A stretch of 7,727 bases of DNA from Cyanobacteria bacterium UBA1221 (GCA_002309425.1 DBXD01000056.1:60553-68279), one strand, 5' to 3'; numbered from the stretch's first letter, positions 1 to 6,596 are shown. Made by a program: numbers and translations. Notes: a model not told the origin generated them from the sequence alone.

Positions 1-41
1 ACTAGTGCGAAAGCGTGGGAGTTCGAATCTCTTCATGCCCA
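1..41 (+). tRNA. tRNA-Leu, 3' part (5' end outside window)
   Basis: This is the 3' half of a class II tRNA. ACTAG at 1-5 fits the 3' strand of the anticodon stem. Bases 6-15 fold as a short variable arm with a GAAA loop (TGC/GCG). The T arm is GGGAG (17-21), TTCGAAT (22-28) and CTCTT (29-33), with two G-U pairs. CATGCCC (34-40) is the acceptor 3' strand and A41 the discriminator. A long variable arm with discriminator A points to Leu (Tyr also has A, Ser has G), and the ACTAGTG...GTGGGAGTTCGAATCTC layout resembles known tRNA-Leu. CCA is not encoded because GTT follows A41. The anticodon lies outside the window, so the isoacceptor is unknown. Confidence 0.85.
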
Positions 42-44
42 GTT

Positions 45-78
45 AAAAAGGTGATACATATTTTTGTATCACCTTTTT
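45..78 (+). terminator. Intrinsic terminator, probably bidirectional
   Basis: A perfect 14-bp inverted repeat (45-58 with 65-78) closes on the 6-base loop TATTTT. The stem starts with AAAAA and ends with TTTTT, so either strand gives a hairpin followed by a U run. It starts four bases after the tRNA discriminator and lies 29 bases beyond the stop codon of the minus-strand operon that ends at 108. It probably stops transcription from both sides. Confidence 0.85.
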
Positions 79-107
79 ACTATTATGTTATCAAAATCCA
101 AAGATCT

Positions 108-1328
108 TTATTTTTCTGCTTTTGATGTATTATAAAACCCGTTTTCGATTAAGAACAAGTTTATTTTACCGATTTTGGAAGGTTTATCACCACCAAAAAT
201 AACATAACCACCGGTATAATAATGATCTTTTTGTATAAAAATCAGTTGTCCGAGGTCATTTAAAAAGTCTTCGTTTTCAAATAATTCAGGTCTTTCTTTT
301 ATTGCATCCAATATATCATTCATAACCTTACGTTCTGCAACAGAAGTATCATGTTTGCCGGTAGGATAATGATACATTATATTACCTAAATTTTCAGCAA
401 ATGATTTACTTTTAAATAAATCCGGATTATCCAAAACTTTAAGAGCAAAAGTTCTTGTTTGAGGATCAACAACATTGTTAAAAAGTCCTACCATACTGTG
501 CTTAAAATAAGGGGTTGAAAACAATTCATCGTGATTTTTCTTAATTTCTCTGATTAGGGCAAGTTTAATATTAGCATAATTTTTCTTGTTAGAGTAGCCT
601 TTGAAACAATCTTTTGAAAACCCTGTGTACCAGCCTTGATTAGGAATATCCAAGATTTCAGGATTTTCAAGAAGTTTAAGGGCAACTTTTAAGCCGTCTT
701 TGGTATTAATACCTGATAACATATCAACAATTACTCTTTCAACCGGACCGGAAAATTTCGTTATTTCTTTATGTTCATCAAGTTTATCAAGCATTTGGAG
801 TTTTATGTCTTTTACAGCATCATTACCTTCCGGAACACTATAAGCGACATTACTAACAGCGCCTTCACGGGTCCACTCATCAATACCTATAAACCAAGGC
901 ATTTTTAGCATCCTTAGAGCAACTTCCGTTTGATTTTTATCCCTTATCCAGGGCCAATATCCGTATTTATCCGTCATATTACTTACTAATGGCACGTAAT
1001 CTTCATTGTCATACACATCCGGATGTTGAAGCATATAGTCTAATAACTGTACATTCATTTTGTTGATTAATTCCGTGTCCATTAGTCTAAAAGCTTTGAA
1101 ATCCTCTTTATGAGAAGCAATTTTTGCTTTCATTTCATCAAATTCGTTATCGGTCAAATCCCTAATTTGATATTTATCTGCGGCTTTTTCTGTCATAGTG
1201 AAAGTATCAACGGCATCAGAAATTGGATCGGGATTTGGGATTTGGAAATTTATCAGAGTTTCAGGTTTCTTAACACCGAAATTTATTCGGCTATAATAAT
1301 TTGTATTTAAAATAGGAAATATTCTCAT
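108..1328 (-). CDS. Helical-repeat protein, about seven 40-residue units
   Basis: I do not recognise a named family for this 406-residue protein. Residues 1-20 form a short leader ending in the F-G-V-K-K motif (17-21). From about residue 94 a unit recurs with the pattern ALKxLxNPxLFxxxxFxxxLxxxx, starting near residues 94, 136, 174, 212, 254, 294 and 335. The spacing is 38-42 residues. The clearest copies are LKVALKLLENPEIL (213-226), FALKVLDNPDLF (294-305) and ILDAIKERPELF (339-350). This looks like a HEAT/ARM-style alpha-hairpin solenoid, a fold that usually binds proteins; that role is inferred. No signal peptide or membrane segment is seen. The ATG is well placed, with AAAGGAG six bases upstream. 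The gene starts 16 bases after the stop of the M41-domain gene, so the two are probably cotranscribed. Confidence 0.8.
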   Translation of the reverse strand: MRIFPILNTNYYSRINFGVKKPETLINFQIPNPDPISDAVDTFTMTEKAADKYQIRDLTDNEFDEMKAKIASHKEDFKAFRLMDTELINKMNVQLLDYMLQHPDVYDNEDYVPLVSNMTDKYGYWPWIRDKNQTEVALRMLKMPWFIGIDEWTREGAVSNVAYSVPEGNDAVKDIKLQMLDKLDEHKEITKFSGPVERVIVDMLSGINTKDGLKVALKLLENPEILDIPNQGWYTGFSKDCFKGYSNKKNYANIKLALIREIKKNHDELFSTPYFKHSMVGLFNNVVDPQTRTFALKVLDNPDLFKSKSFAENLGNIMYHYPTGKHDTSVAERKVMNDILDAIKERPELFENEDFLNDLGQLIFIQKDHYYTGGYVIFGGDKPSKIGKINLFLIENGFYNTSKAEK

Positions 1329-1344
1329 ATTTTACTCCTTTCAA

Positions 1345-4300
1345 TTAGTATAATTTCCCTTTTTTAGTTGCAGCAATTATGTCGAGCAGGATGTTATCCA
1401 ATACTTCAAGTTCAGCGCATTTGTTGGGAGATTGTTTAGCTTTCCAGGCTGCAAGTTCTTTTCTGAATTGATCTCCGTCAATCAGACAGTCGCCTGTACC
1501 AACTTTATCTGCATATTTATCAGCAAATTCATTTATAAAATCGGCATAATATTCGACAATCATATCTGAGGCAGTCAGTGCATTTCTTGTTATAACTTCA
1601 ACATCATCTTCGATTTTTTCTCTTAACTTCGGAGTAATATTACGTTGAAAATTCTCTTCATTAAACACATTAGCTAAAGATCTTTTACCTGTTTTGTACC
1701 CCATACCCATTGCTGTTACCATTTCTTCCGCTGTAGATGTGGCACTATCTAAATCACCTGTTATACCCCATGAACCATCCATTCCGTAGAACGCTTTTTC
1801 TGCAGAATGTCCACCATATGAGCAGATTATATCTATAAATATATTTTCAAAACTGCCTCTAGTGTTTGTGTCTGAGATGTGATACATGGCTCCCGCATAG
1901 TTTGCTCTTGGATCAAGTGTTATAAAGTTTACAGCATTAGGAACCATCCAATCTTTTCCGCATTTGTGCATTAAATTATTCATAACCTGTAATGTTACAG
2001 CATGCCCGCATTCGTGCTTTGTTGTCAGTTCTTTTTCATGTTTAGGTATAGAGTCCAAATTTGGACGACCGGTTGTAATTCTCATATAACTTTCAATCAT
2101 GTCCTCTTTTCGGACCTGCTTATGACCTCTTTCAGTGGCAACAGATAATGCTTTTTGTACAAAATTCTTTAAGTCGATATAAGAAAATCCGCCAAGAGTT
2201 TTTGCCATAGTTTGAATCAGTTCCTCCCGGTTAGCTTTTGAACCCGCCAGTTTTATACTGCTATCCTCAATCATATATCGGAGAATTGCTTCTCTCTCTG
2301 ATTGATTATGCATTGGTGAAGAGACCTCTATGGTATTATTAAATTTGAAGGATTCTGTCGTTGCATCACCTAATAAAGAAGGATCAGACACCGAACCTAT
2401 AACAACAATATTCAGCCCTTTATTTCCTGCATTAGTCATTTCTCTGATTAATTGAGCCATCGCTTTTTGGTGATATTCTGATGATAACATTTCTCCTATT
2501 GAAAAGTATTCAAATTTTTCTATAAATAATACTGCTGCTTTATGTGAATTTGTTTCTGCCTGAGTCGATACAAGTGAAAATAGTTTTCTGATAGCAACTT
2601 CAGGAGATACCGCACTCCCGCCAAACAAATCTACGTCTTTTGTCCCAAAATCCATACTGTTTATGGAAACGAACGGAATTTTTGCCTCACCGGCAATTAC
2701 TTCTGCCGTGTGTCGTCTGCCTGCACCGACACTTCCGTCCTGTGAATATATTAAGAAACCTTTTGTGCCGATAGCATTATCTTTAATTTGCCGAACAATA
2801 TTTTCAGCTTCTTTTTTTGTGTTGTATTTGCCAACGATATCATCAAGAGTTTTTCCCGTATCAAATACTATCTCTATTGAACTTTCGTTACCCGTTTTTT
2901 TGAATATATGTTCGGATTCTTTTATAAATTCATTGACATCACCAATTTTAACTTCTCCAGATTTATCAATATAGTACTGTGATATTTTCTTTAACAGATA
3001 AAGCGTCTTTTCCGGGAATATTCCCTCCATTTGGGTAGATGTATCAACAGCTTTTTCTAAGGCTTCTTTACTTATAGAAATGCCATTATCTTTTAAATAA
3101 GAACTGTTGCTTAACGCATTATATACATCTTCTTTTGTTAATACCGGAATAGAAATTTCGGCAGTATCTTTCATCGCTTTAAAGAGTACATCTTTTGATA
3201 AAGCGGTTAAATAACTATCCTTTGTATCAAACACAATCAAACCGACATTTGGGGGAGTGTTTTTAAATATTTTTGTGTACTCGGTATCGCTTTGGCTGTT
3301 CTCATTGAAAAATGATAAATCCAAATCGTCATTTTTTATCAAATCCTGCTGAGAAAACATCAAAATATAATTTTTAGTATTATCTTTTCTTAGTGCATTA
3401 ACCTTGTCAATTAAAAACGGCATACTGATATTTTTGTTTAATTCAATAATTTCGGTATTGTCGGGATTGAATCTGCCTGTACTGTGCTTAAAGGCTTCTA
3501 TTACACTAGGTACAAAAGAATTCGGCTCAATTTTACTGTCATCATATGTGATAAACATATTTGTGCCCTTGTTTAAATTACTTATTACTTTTTCGGCTTT
3601 ATCATCATAGTTAGGGAAATGTATCCTATTTTTGTCTGAAGAATCTTCAACTTGGTATAGGCTGTAAATTTTCATATCTAAATCTTTTACAAAATTTTTA
3701 AGCTCTTTAGTGTTTGTGTTAAATGTACCCGTATAAATATCAAATCCGTCAATAATCTGAACGCTGTCTTCTCCTGTTGAATATGTAGATTTTTCAAATA
3801 CGATATCTTTTACCAGGGTATCTGCAAATTTCGGTTCTTTTACATGTGCTTGCGGCATTTGGGACAATTTTTCATTTAATGAATTTTGAGTTTCTTTCAG
3901 AACTTCCTTAAATTTTTCTCTGTATTCGTCTTTTTCAAATATCTCAGAAGTAAAACAATCTTTAAAATATCCTACACCTGATTCATGAGATACATCTCTT
4001 AAACCAAGCTCTCCGGCCTCATATTGACCGATAAAATCAAGAGTCTCATTTACTGCATTAAGCATAATATGGTAGTGATTAATTTCGTTATGCCCAAAAC
4101 TTTCGGCAAGTTCTTGTACTTGTTGTATAATTTCTATTGCAGGTGCGGAAATGTCCTCATAAGATGTTTCGCTAAACGGATTTTGTGTGTATTTGTGCTC
4201 GCTACTGCTAAAAAGTCTACTTAGAAAGCCATTAAAGCTAATATGACAGTTTGAGGGTATCTCCAAATATGGTGTACTTTGTGGTAACGTGTTAGTGCCC

Positions 4301-4383
4301 GTGTTCAGGTCTTTTGAGCTTGTATATAAACAATCATTTTTACCAATGCGAGTAAATTCCCTCGGTTGTATTTTTGTAATCAA
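1345..4383 (-). CDS. Clp/FtsH chimera with degenerate ATPases and intact M41 metallopeptidase
   Basis: Numbering is from the TTG start (1012 residues). A leader ends in S-F-N-G (49-52). Residues 81-110 resemble the Clp N-domain (QELAESFGHNEINHYHIML). Residues about 256-470 follow the Clp D1 AAA+ module, including a recognisable lid (ISISKEALEKAV...FPEKTLYLL), but neither Walker motif remains. Residues 511-780 follow the FtsH AAA+ module: TLDDIVG, then GSVGAGRR (550-557) where GPPGTGKT is usual, LFIEKFE where FIDEID is usual, no arginine fingers, and a retained GGFSYIDLKNFVQKAL lid. Residues about 780-980 are peptidase M41: HECGH (790-794) gives two zinc ligands and the catalytic Glu, and D877 in ITGDLDSAT matches the third ligand of FtsH. 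No transmembrane segment is visible, unlike FtsH, so it is probably soluble. TTG 4383 is preferred because AAGGAG lies seven bases upstream; the longer ATG at 4413 has no ribosome site. It is probably a protease that no longer hydrolyses ATP, which is inferred. Confidence 0.85.
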   Translation of the reverse strand: MITKIQPREFTRIGKNDCLYTSSKDLNTGTNTLPQSTPYLEIPSNCHISFNGFLSRLFSSSEHKYTQNPFSETSYEDISAPAIEIIQQVQELAESFGHNEINHYHIMLNAVNETLDFIGQYEAGELGLRDVSHESGVGYFKDCFTSEIFEKDEYREKFKEVLKETQNSLNEKLSQMPQAHVKEPKFADTLVKDIVFEKSTYSTGEDSVQIIDGFDIYTGTFNTNTKELKNFVKDLDMKIYSLYQVEDSSDKNRIHFPNYDDKAEKVISNLNKGTNMFITYDDSKIEPNSFVPSVIEAFKHSTGRFNPDNTEIIELNKNISMPFLIDKVNALRKDNTKNYILMFSQQDLIKNDDLDLSFFNENSQSDTEYTKIFKNTPPNVGLIVFDTKDSYLTALSKDVLFKAMKDTAEISIPVLTKEDVYNALSNSSYLKDNGISISKEALEKAVDTSTQMEGIFPEKTLYLLKKISQYYIDKSGEVKIGDVNEFIKESEHIFKKTGNESSIEIVFDTGKTLDDIVGKYNTKKEAENIVRQIKDNAIGTKGFLIYSQDGSVGAGRRHTAEVIAGEAKIPFVSINSMDFGTKDVDLFGGSAVSPEVAIRKLFSLVSTQAETNSHKAAVLFIEKFEYFSIGEMLSSEYHQKAMAQLIREMTNAGNKGLNIVVIGSVSDPSLLGDATTESFKFNNTIEVSSPMHNQSEREAILRYMIEDSSIKLAGSKANREELIQTMAKTLGGFSYIDLKNFVQKALSVATERGHKQVRKEDMIESYMRITTGRPNLDSIPKHEKELTTKHECGHAVTLQVMNNLMHKCGKDWMVPNAVNFITLDPRANYAGAMYHISDTNTRGSFENIFIDIICSYGGHSAEKAFYGMDGSWGITGDLDSATSTAEEMVTAMGMGYKTGKRSLANVFNEENFQRNITPKLREKIEDDVEVITRNALTASDMIVEYYADFINEFADKYADKVGTGDCLIDGDQFRKELAAWKAKQSPNKCAELEVLDNILLDIIAATKKGKLY

Positions 4384-4390
4384 AACAATT

Positions 4391-4396
4391 CTCCTT
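4391..4396 (-). promoter_or_regulatory. Ribosome binding site that sets a TTG start
   Basis: On the minus strand this reads AAGGAG, seven bases before TTG at 4383-4381. The same bases fall inside codons 6-8 of the longer frame opening at ATG 4413. That ATG is preceded only by A/T runs with no purine-rich site, so the internal TTG is the likely start. Confidence 0.65.
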
Positions 4397-4447
4397 ATAT
4401 GTGTGTTATTCATATAAATTCAATGAAAAAAATTTTTTGTCAGTTGG

Positions 4448-4465
4448 TTTACAAATATTTACAAA
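4448..4465 (+). promoter_or_regulatory. Tandem TTTACA element resembling HLR1 (RpaB/OmpR-family site)
   Basis: TTTACA occurs at 4448-4453 and 4458-4463, exactly 10 bp apart, followed by a weaker third copy TTTTAA at 4468-4473. All 18 bases fit the cyanobacterial HLR1 consensus KTTACAWWNNKTTACAWW as I remember it. The element lies between divergent genes starting at 4383 (minus) and 4534 (plus). The downstream copy is 15 bp from a TATAAA (4479-4484), so it may overlap a weak -35 region. The match is direct; the identity of the regulator is inferred. Confidence 0.5.
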
Positions 4466-4478
4466 AATTTTAAAAATC

Positions 4479-4484
4479 TATAAA
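4479..4484 (+). promoter_or_regulatory. Candidate -10 box for the GNAT-like gene
   Basis: TATAAA lies 15 bp after a TTTACA at 4458-4463, a spacer shorter than the usual 17. Transcription from here would start near 4491 and leave a leader of about 40 bases before ATG 4534. It would exclude the upstream in-frame ATG at 4486. The region is very A/T-rich, so chance matches are likely. Confidence 0.3.
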
Positions 4485-4521
4485 AATGGCAAAAAAAATA
4501 TTTATAGGTTTTATTTTTCAT

Positions 4522-4527
4522 AAAGGA
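4522..4527 (+). promoter_or_regulatory. Ribosome binding site that sets the start at 4534
   Basis: AAAGGA is six bases before ATG 4534. The in-frame ATG at 4486 is preceded only by A/T sequence with no such site, so the shorter frame is favoured. Confidence 0.65.
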
Positions 4528-4533
4528 ACTTAT

Positions 4534-5358
4534 ATGAATGTTTTATCAATAACAAGTCAGAATATAATTTGTTCACACTCACAGATAAAATCAAATTTTG
4601 CGAGTAAATGTACTTTCAACGGCAGAACGGCTAAAGAACGGCAAGTATCTGATGTTTTTGAATCATCAGAGGCAGGTAAAACATTTAAAAGAATACGACT
4701 GAATACTGCAAAAAATTTATATGAAACAGATTTTGTTTTATCCGGCAAAAACATGGGGGAACCCAGTCTTTCAACATTTGTTTTGAACAGAAAAAGCAGG
4801 GAGCCGGAGGAAATCTTTATTATGGCATACAAGGGTAAAGACGGTTCCGAGAGATATGAGTTTTACAGACCTGAAACAAAGTATTGCCAGGCATTGATTG
4901 GGACCTGTATTCTCAATTTTTACCCTGAGGAAAAAATAATTGCGCCAAGCTTCATATTTAGTGATGCCGGAGATATGCAAGATGTCGGCCTAAGGTGTAT
5001 TCAGCTGGCAGCGGAACGTATGTGCATGGAAAAATATAAAAATATTGTGATAAGACAGGATAGTTTTAGCAATAACTTTTATGATGAAGCCGGCTTTGAT
5101 GCGTTGAAAGAGGGCCATTTAAAGCTTCCAAAATGTTTTTATGATAATACCGAATGTACGGATGAGGATTTTGCGGAATTTATTGAATATGTACTTCTAA
5201 AAACGAAGGATTCTTACAATGAATTGAAACCTCAGGAAAATTGCTTTTTATTTTTGTCTGGTAAGGCTAAAAAAGACTACGCAAAATTCATCGAAAAACA
5301 ACCCATTATAACAGGAAAAAATTTGGAAGATTTTTTCTATAAAAGGCAGACTAAATAA
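4534..5358 (+). CDS. Divergent GNAT-like N-acetyltransferase
   Basis: Numbering is from ATG 4534 (274 residues). GNAT enzymes transfer an acetyl group from acetyl-CoA to an amine; the substrate here cannot be told. The leader ends in T-F-N-G-R (27-31). The central part follows the GNAT order. IGTCILNF (122-129) fits strand 4 and IIAPSFIFSD (135-144) fits strand 5. QDVGLR (149-154) sits where Q/RxxGxG/A binds the CoA pyrophosphate. A helix follows at 155-168, then KNIVIR, then FSNNFYDEAGF (178-188), which resembles the usual N..FYEKxGF. The pyrophosphate motif keeps Q and the first G but has R where the second G/A is expected, so CoA binding may be altered. About 80 residues follow the core, longer than a minimal GNAT. 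No signal peptide is seen. It is divergent from the M41-domain operon. Confidence 0.6.
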   Translation: MNVLSITSQNIICSHSQIKSNFASKCTFNGRTAKERQVSDVFESSEAGKTFKRIRLNTAKNLYETDFVLSGKNMGEPSLSTFVLNRKSREPEEIFIMAYKGKDGSERYEFYRPETKYCQALIGTCILNFYPEEKIIAPSFIFSDAGDMQDVGLRCIQLAAERMCMEKYKNIVIRQDSFSNNFYDEAGFDALKEGHLKLPKCFYDNTECTDEDFAEFIEYVLLKTKDSYNELKPQENCFLFLSGKAKKDYAKFIEKQPIITGKNLEDFFYKRQTK

Positions 5359-5380
5359 AAATCAAATAATGAAAAAATAT

Positions 5381-5400
5381 GCTGATATGCAAACATCAGT
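5381..5400 (-). terminator. Weak terminator candidate between convergent genes
   Basis: CTGAT (5382-5386) pairs with ATCAG (5395-5399) around an 8-base loop. On the minus strand the hairpin directly follows the stop at 5401 and is followed by CATATTTTTT. The stem is only five A/T-rich pairs, so efficiency is doubtful. It is the only hairpin I see in the 42-base gap between the convergent genes. Confidence 0.3.
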
Positions 5401-5847
5401 TTACGGATCAAAAGTTGGCTCAGAATCGGGATTCAAATAATTTTCGTTTTCACCGCCAAGTTTTATTCCAAGCTCAATGTCTTTAATCTTTGGAGCCTTA
5501 AATATACTGGGAATGCCTGCCCCAAAGGGTTCTTCACCATTTTTTACGGCATAATCTTCAACAAGTTTAACTATATACATTGCCGTAAATTCGTTTATGT
5601 CTAAACCGTCATCTTTTTCATCAACGAGAGAGAATAACAAATTATAGTCATCCATTATTGGAGATAAATCCTGAATATTTCCCCTTTTTACATCCTTCTT
5701 AAATTCTTTTGCAATACGCTCCTGCAATTCGGCTCGCGATATCATGTGTTTGTTGTTGTCCTGTTTTGCAATTTTGTTAAATTCCCGCATAATACATTTC
5801 TGCACATCCTTTGGTAACAAATCAAATACCGGTCCCTGAATCATCAT
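5401..5847 (-). CDS. Small protein with an EF-hand-like pair
   Basis: This 148-residue protein contains two helix-loop-helix stretches. The second has the loop DEKDDGLDINEF (76-87) between FSLV and a long helix (TAMYIVKLVEDYA). It resembles an EF-hand, but the distance from the first Asp to the Glu is one residue short (11 instead of 12). The first (Q29 to E40, QDNNKHMISRAE) has the spacing but not the acidic ligands. The pair may be calcium-binding or only a structural remnant. Residues 105-148 are rich in Gly, Pro and acidic residues and look disordered. No signal peptide or membrane segment is seen, so it is probably cytoplasmic. The ATG is supported by AAGGAGG six bases upstream. A second ATG follows at once, so the start could be one codon later. 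The gene converges on the GNAT-like gene and diverges from the 185-residue orphan. Confidence 0.7.
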   Translation of the reverse strand: MMIQGPVFDLLPKDVQKCIMREFNKIAKQDNNKHMISRAELQERIAKEFKKDVKRGNIQDLSPIMDDYNLLFSLVDEKDDGLDINEFTAMYIVKLVEDYAVKNGEEPFGAGIPSIFKAPKIKDIELGIKLGGENENYLNPDSEPTFDP

Positions 5848-5932
5848 AATAATCCTCCTTTTATATTTTATCCCCGCTATATTTATATAAAAGATTTTTC
5901 GACTTAATTATTGACTTGATATATACTTTTTA

Positions 5933-5950
5933 TTTACAAAAATTTACACT
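5933..5950 (+). promoter_or_regulatory. Second tandem TTTACA (HLR1-like) element overlapping a -35 box
   Basis: TTTACA at 5933-5938 and 5943-5948 are again 10 bp apart. Against KTTACAWWNNKTTACAWW the only misfit is C at 5949. The second copy is also the -35 box of the promoter at 5966-5971. A protein bound here would compete with RNA polymerase, which suggests repression. The gap shares the 15-mer TATTTACAAAAATTT with the gap at 4456-4470. Confidence 0.5.
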
Positions 5951-5971
5951 AAAAGAGAGATATGATATAAT
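5943..5971 (+). promoter_or_regulatory. Strong extended -10 sigma70-type promoter
   Basis: The -35 box TTTACA (5943-5948) and -10 box TATAAT (5966-5971) are separated by 17 bp, and TG at 5963-5964 gives an extended -10 (TGNTATAAT). Transcription should start near 5978, leaving a leader of about 15 bases before ATG 5993. It is the best promoter in the window. Confidence 0.8.
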
Positions 5972-5992
5972 CCCGTCAGAAAGGGCATGCTT

Positions 5993-6550
5993 ATGGATTT
6001 TAATAAAGTACGTGTTATTTCTTTTGCTGTACGAAACCGTCTTGCGGGTTACACTTTAGTTAAAAACCCTAAAAAGAAATCACCTTATTATGTAAAAATG
6101 GTCAAGACCTGGCACGGAATAAATGATGAATTGGATGCTTTTGAACATAAGTATATTATAAGCCGTGATTTTTCTAAAAAAGGCACCGGGACTGACATGA
6201 AAACCTTCCTAAGAACCCGTTATATGTTCTGGAAGGACAAAAATGATAAAAAAGAGATTTACAATATGCTCTATCTTCATAAAAAACCTGACGGCACTTC
6301 TTCTGTTCCTAAAAACTTTGGTCCGGAGGTTGATTATAATGAACTCGGTAAGCGTGATTTGAGATATATAAATTCTATTCAGGGAATAGACGGGTGTAAT
6401 CCAGAACATCTGCCCGTACTGACAGCGGATATAGAAACAGTTGTGGATATGGAAAAAAATAAGTTTTGGAGAACAATCCACAAAAAAGAAAATACACGGA
6501 TGGATAGTTCCTTCTGGACAACATTAAGATACAATTTATTTAAGAAATAA
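5993..6550 (+). CDS. Hypothetical basic protein, 185 residues
   Basis: I do not recognise this protein. It is rich in Lys, Arg and aromatic residues, with a basic stretch near the N-terminus (KNPKKKSPYY). It has a middle part with alternating charged and aromatic residues (FLRTRYMFWKDKNDKK) and a basic C-terminus ending in NLFKK. There is no signal peptide, membrane segment or known motif. The composition would allow nucleic-acid binding, but nothing shows it. ATG 5993 is chosen over the in-frame ATG at 5987. The ribosome site AGAAAGGG ends seven bases before 5993 but only one base before 5987. It is probably monocistronic, read from the extended -10 promoter just upstream with a very short leader. 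No terminator is visible in the 46 bases to the convergent radical SAM gene. Confidence 0.7.
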   Translation: MDFNKVRVISFAVRNRLAGYTLVKNPKKKSPYYVKMVKTWHGINDELDAFEHKYIISRDFSKKGTGTDMKTFLRTRYMFWKDKNDKKEIYNMLYLHKKPDGTSSVPKNFGPEVDYNELGKRDLRYINSIQGIDGCNPEHLPVLTADIETVVDMEKNKFWRTIHKKENTRMDSSFWTTLRYNLFKK

Positions 6551-6596
6551 ATTAATCTAACATATCAGCATCATCCGGTTTGAAAAATACTTTAAC

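Noticed and set aside
1..78. tRNA 3' end as an integration site of a mobile element
   Set aside because: There is no integrase gene and no second copy of the tRNA end in the window. The adjacent repeat is explained as a terminator.
1110..1310. Plus-strand 66-residue frame opposite the start of the repeat protein
   Set aside because: It is antisense to a gene with a good ribosome site and repeat structure, and shows no signal of its own.
2663..2974. 103-residue plus-strand open frame inside the M41 chimera gene
   Set aside because: It is antisense to the well-supported AAA+ and Clp-lid coding region, has no ribosome site, and its Pro/Ser/Leu-rich product is typical of a shadow frame.
4413..4443. 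Minus-strand promoter CTGACA (4443-4438) with TTTATA (4418-4413) for the M41 operon
   Set aside because: The 19-bp spacer and poor -10 box in an A/T-rich region are not convincing. The operon promoter remains unlocated.
4486..4533. In-frame ATG at 4486 as start of the GNAT-like gene
   Set aside because: There is no ribosome site, and it overlaps the candidate -10 region. ATG 4534 has AAAGGA at ideal spacing.
5911..5916. TTGACT as a -35 box for the 5993 gene
   Set aside because: There is no -10-like hexamer 16-18 bp downstream. The TTTACA/TATAAT pair is far better.
4448..5950. Reading the HLR1-like elements as evidence of photosynthesis
   Set aside because: No photosynthesis gene is present. 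The motif is short and A/T-rich, so only a regulator of the OmpR type can be suggested.
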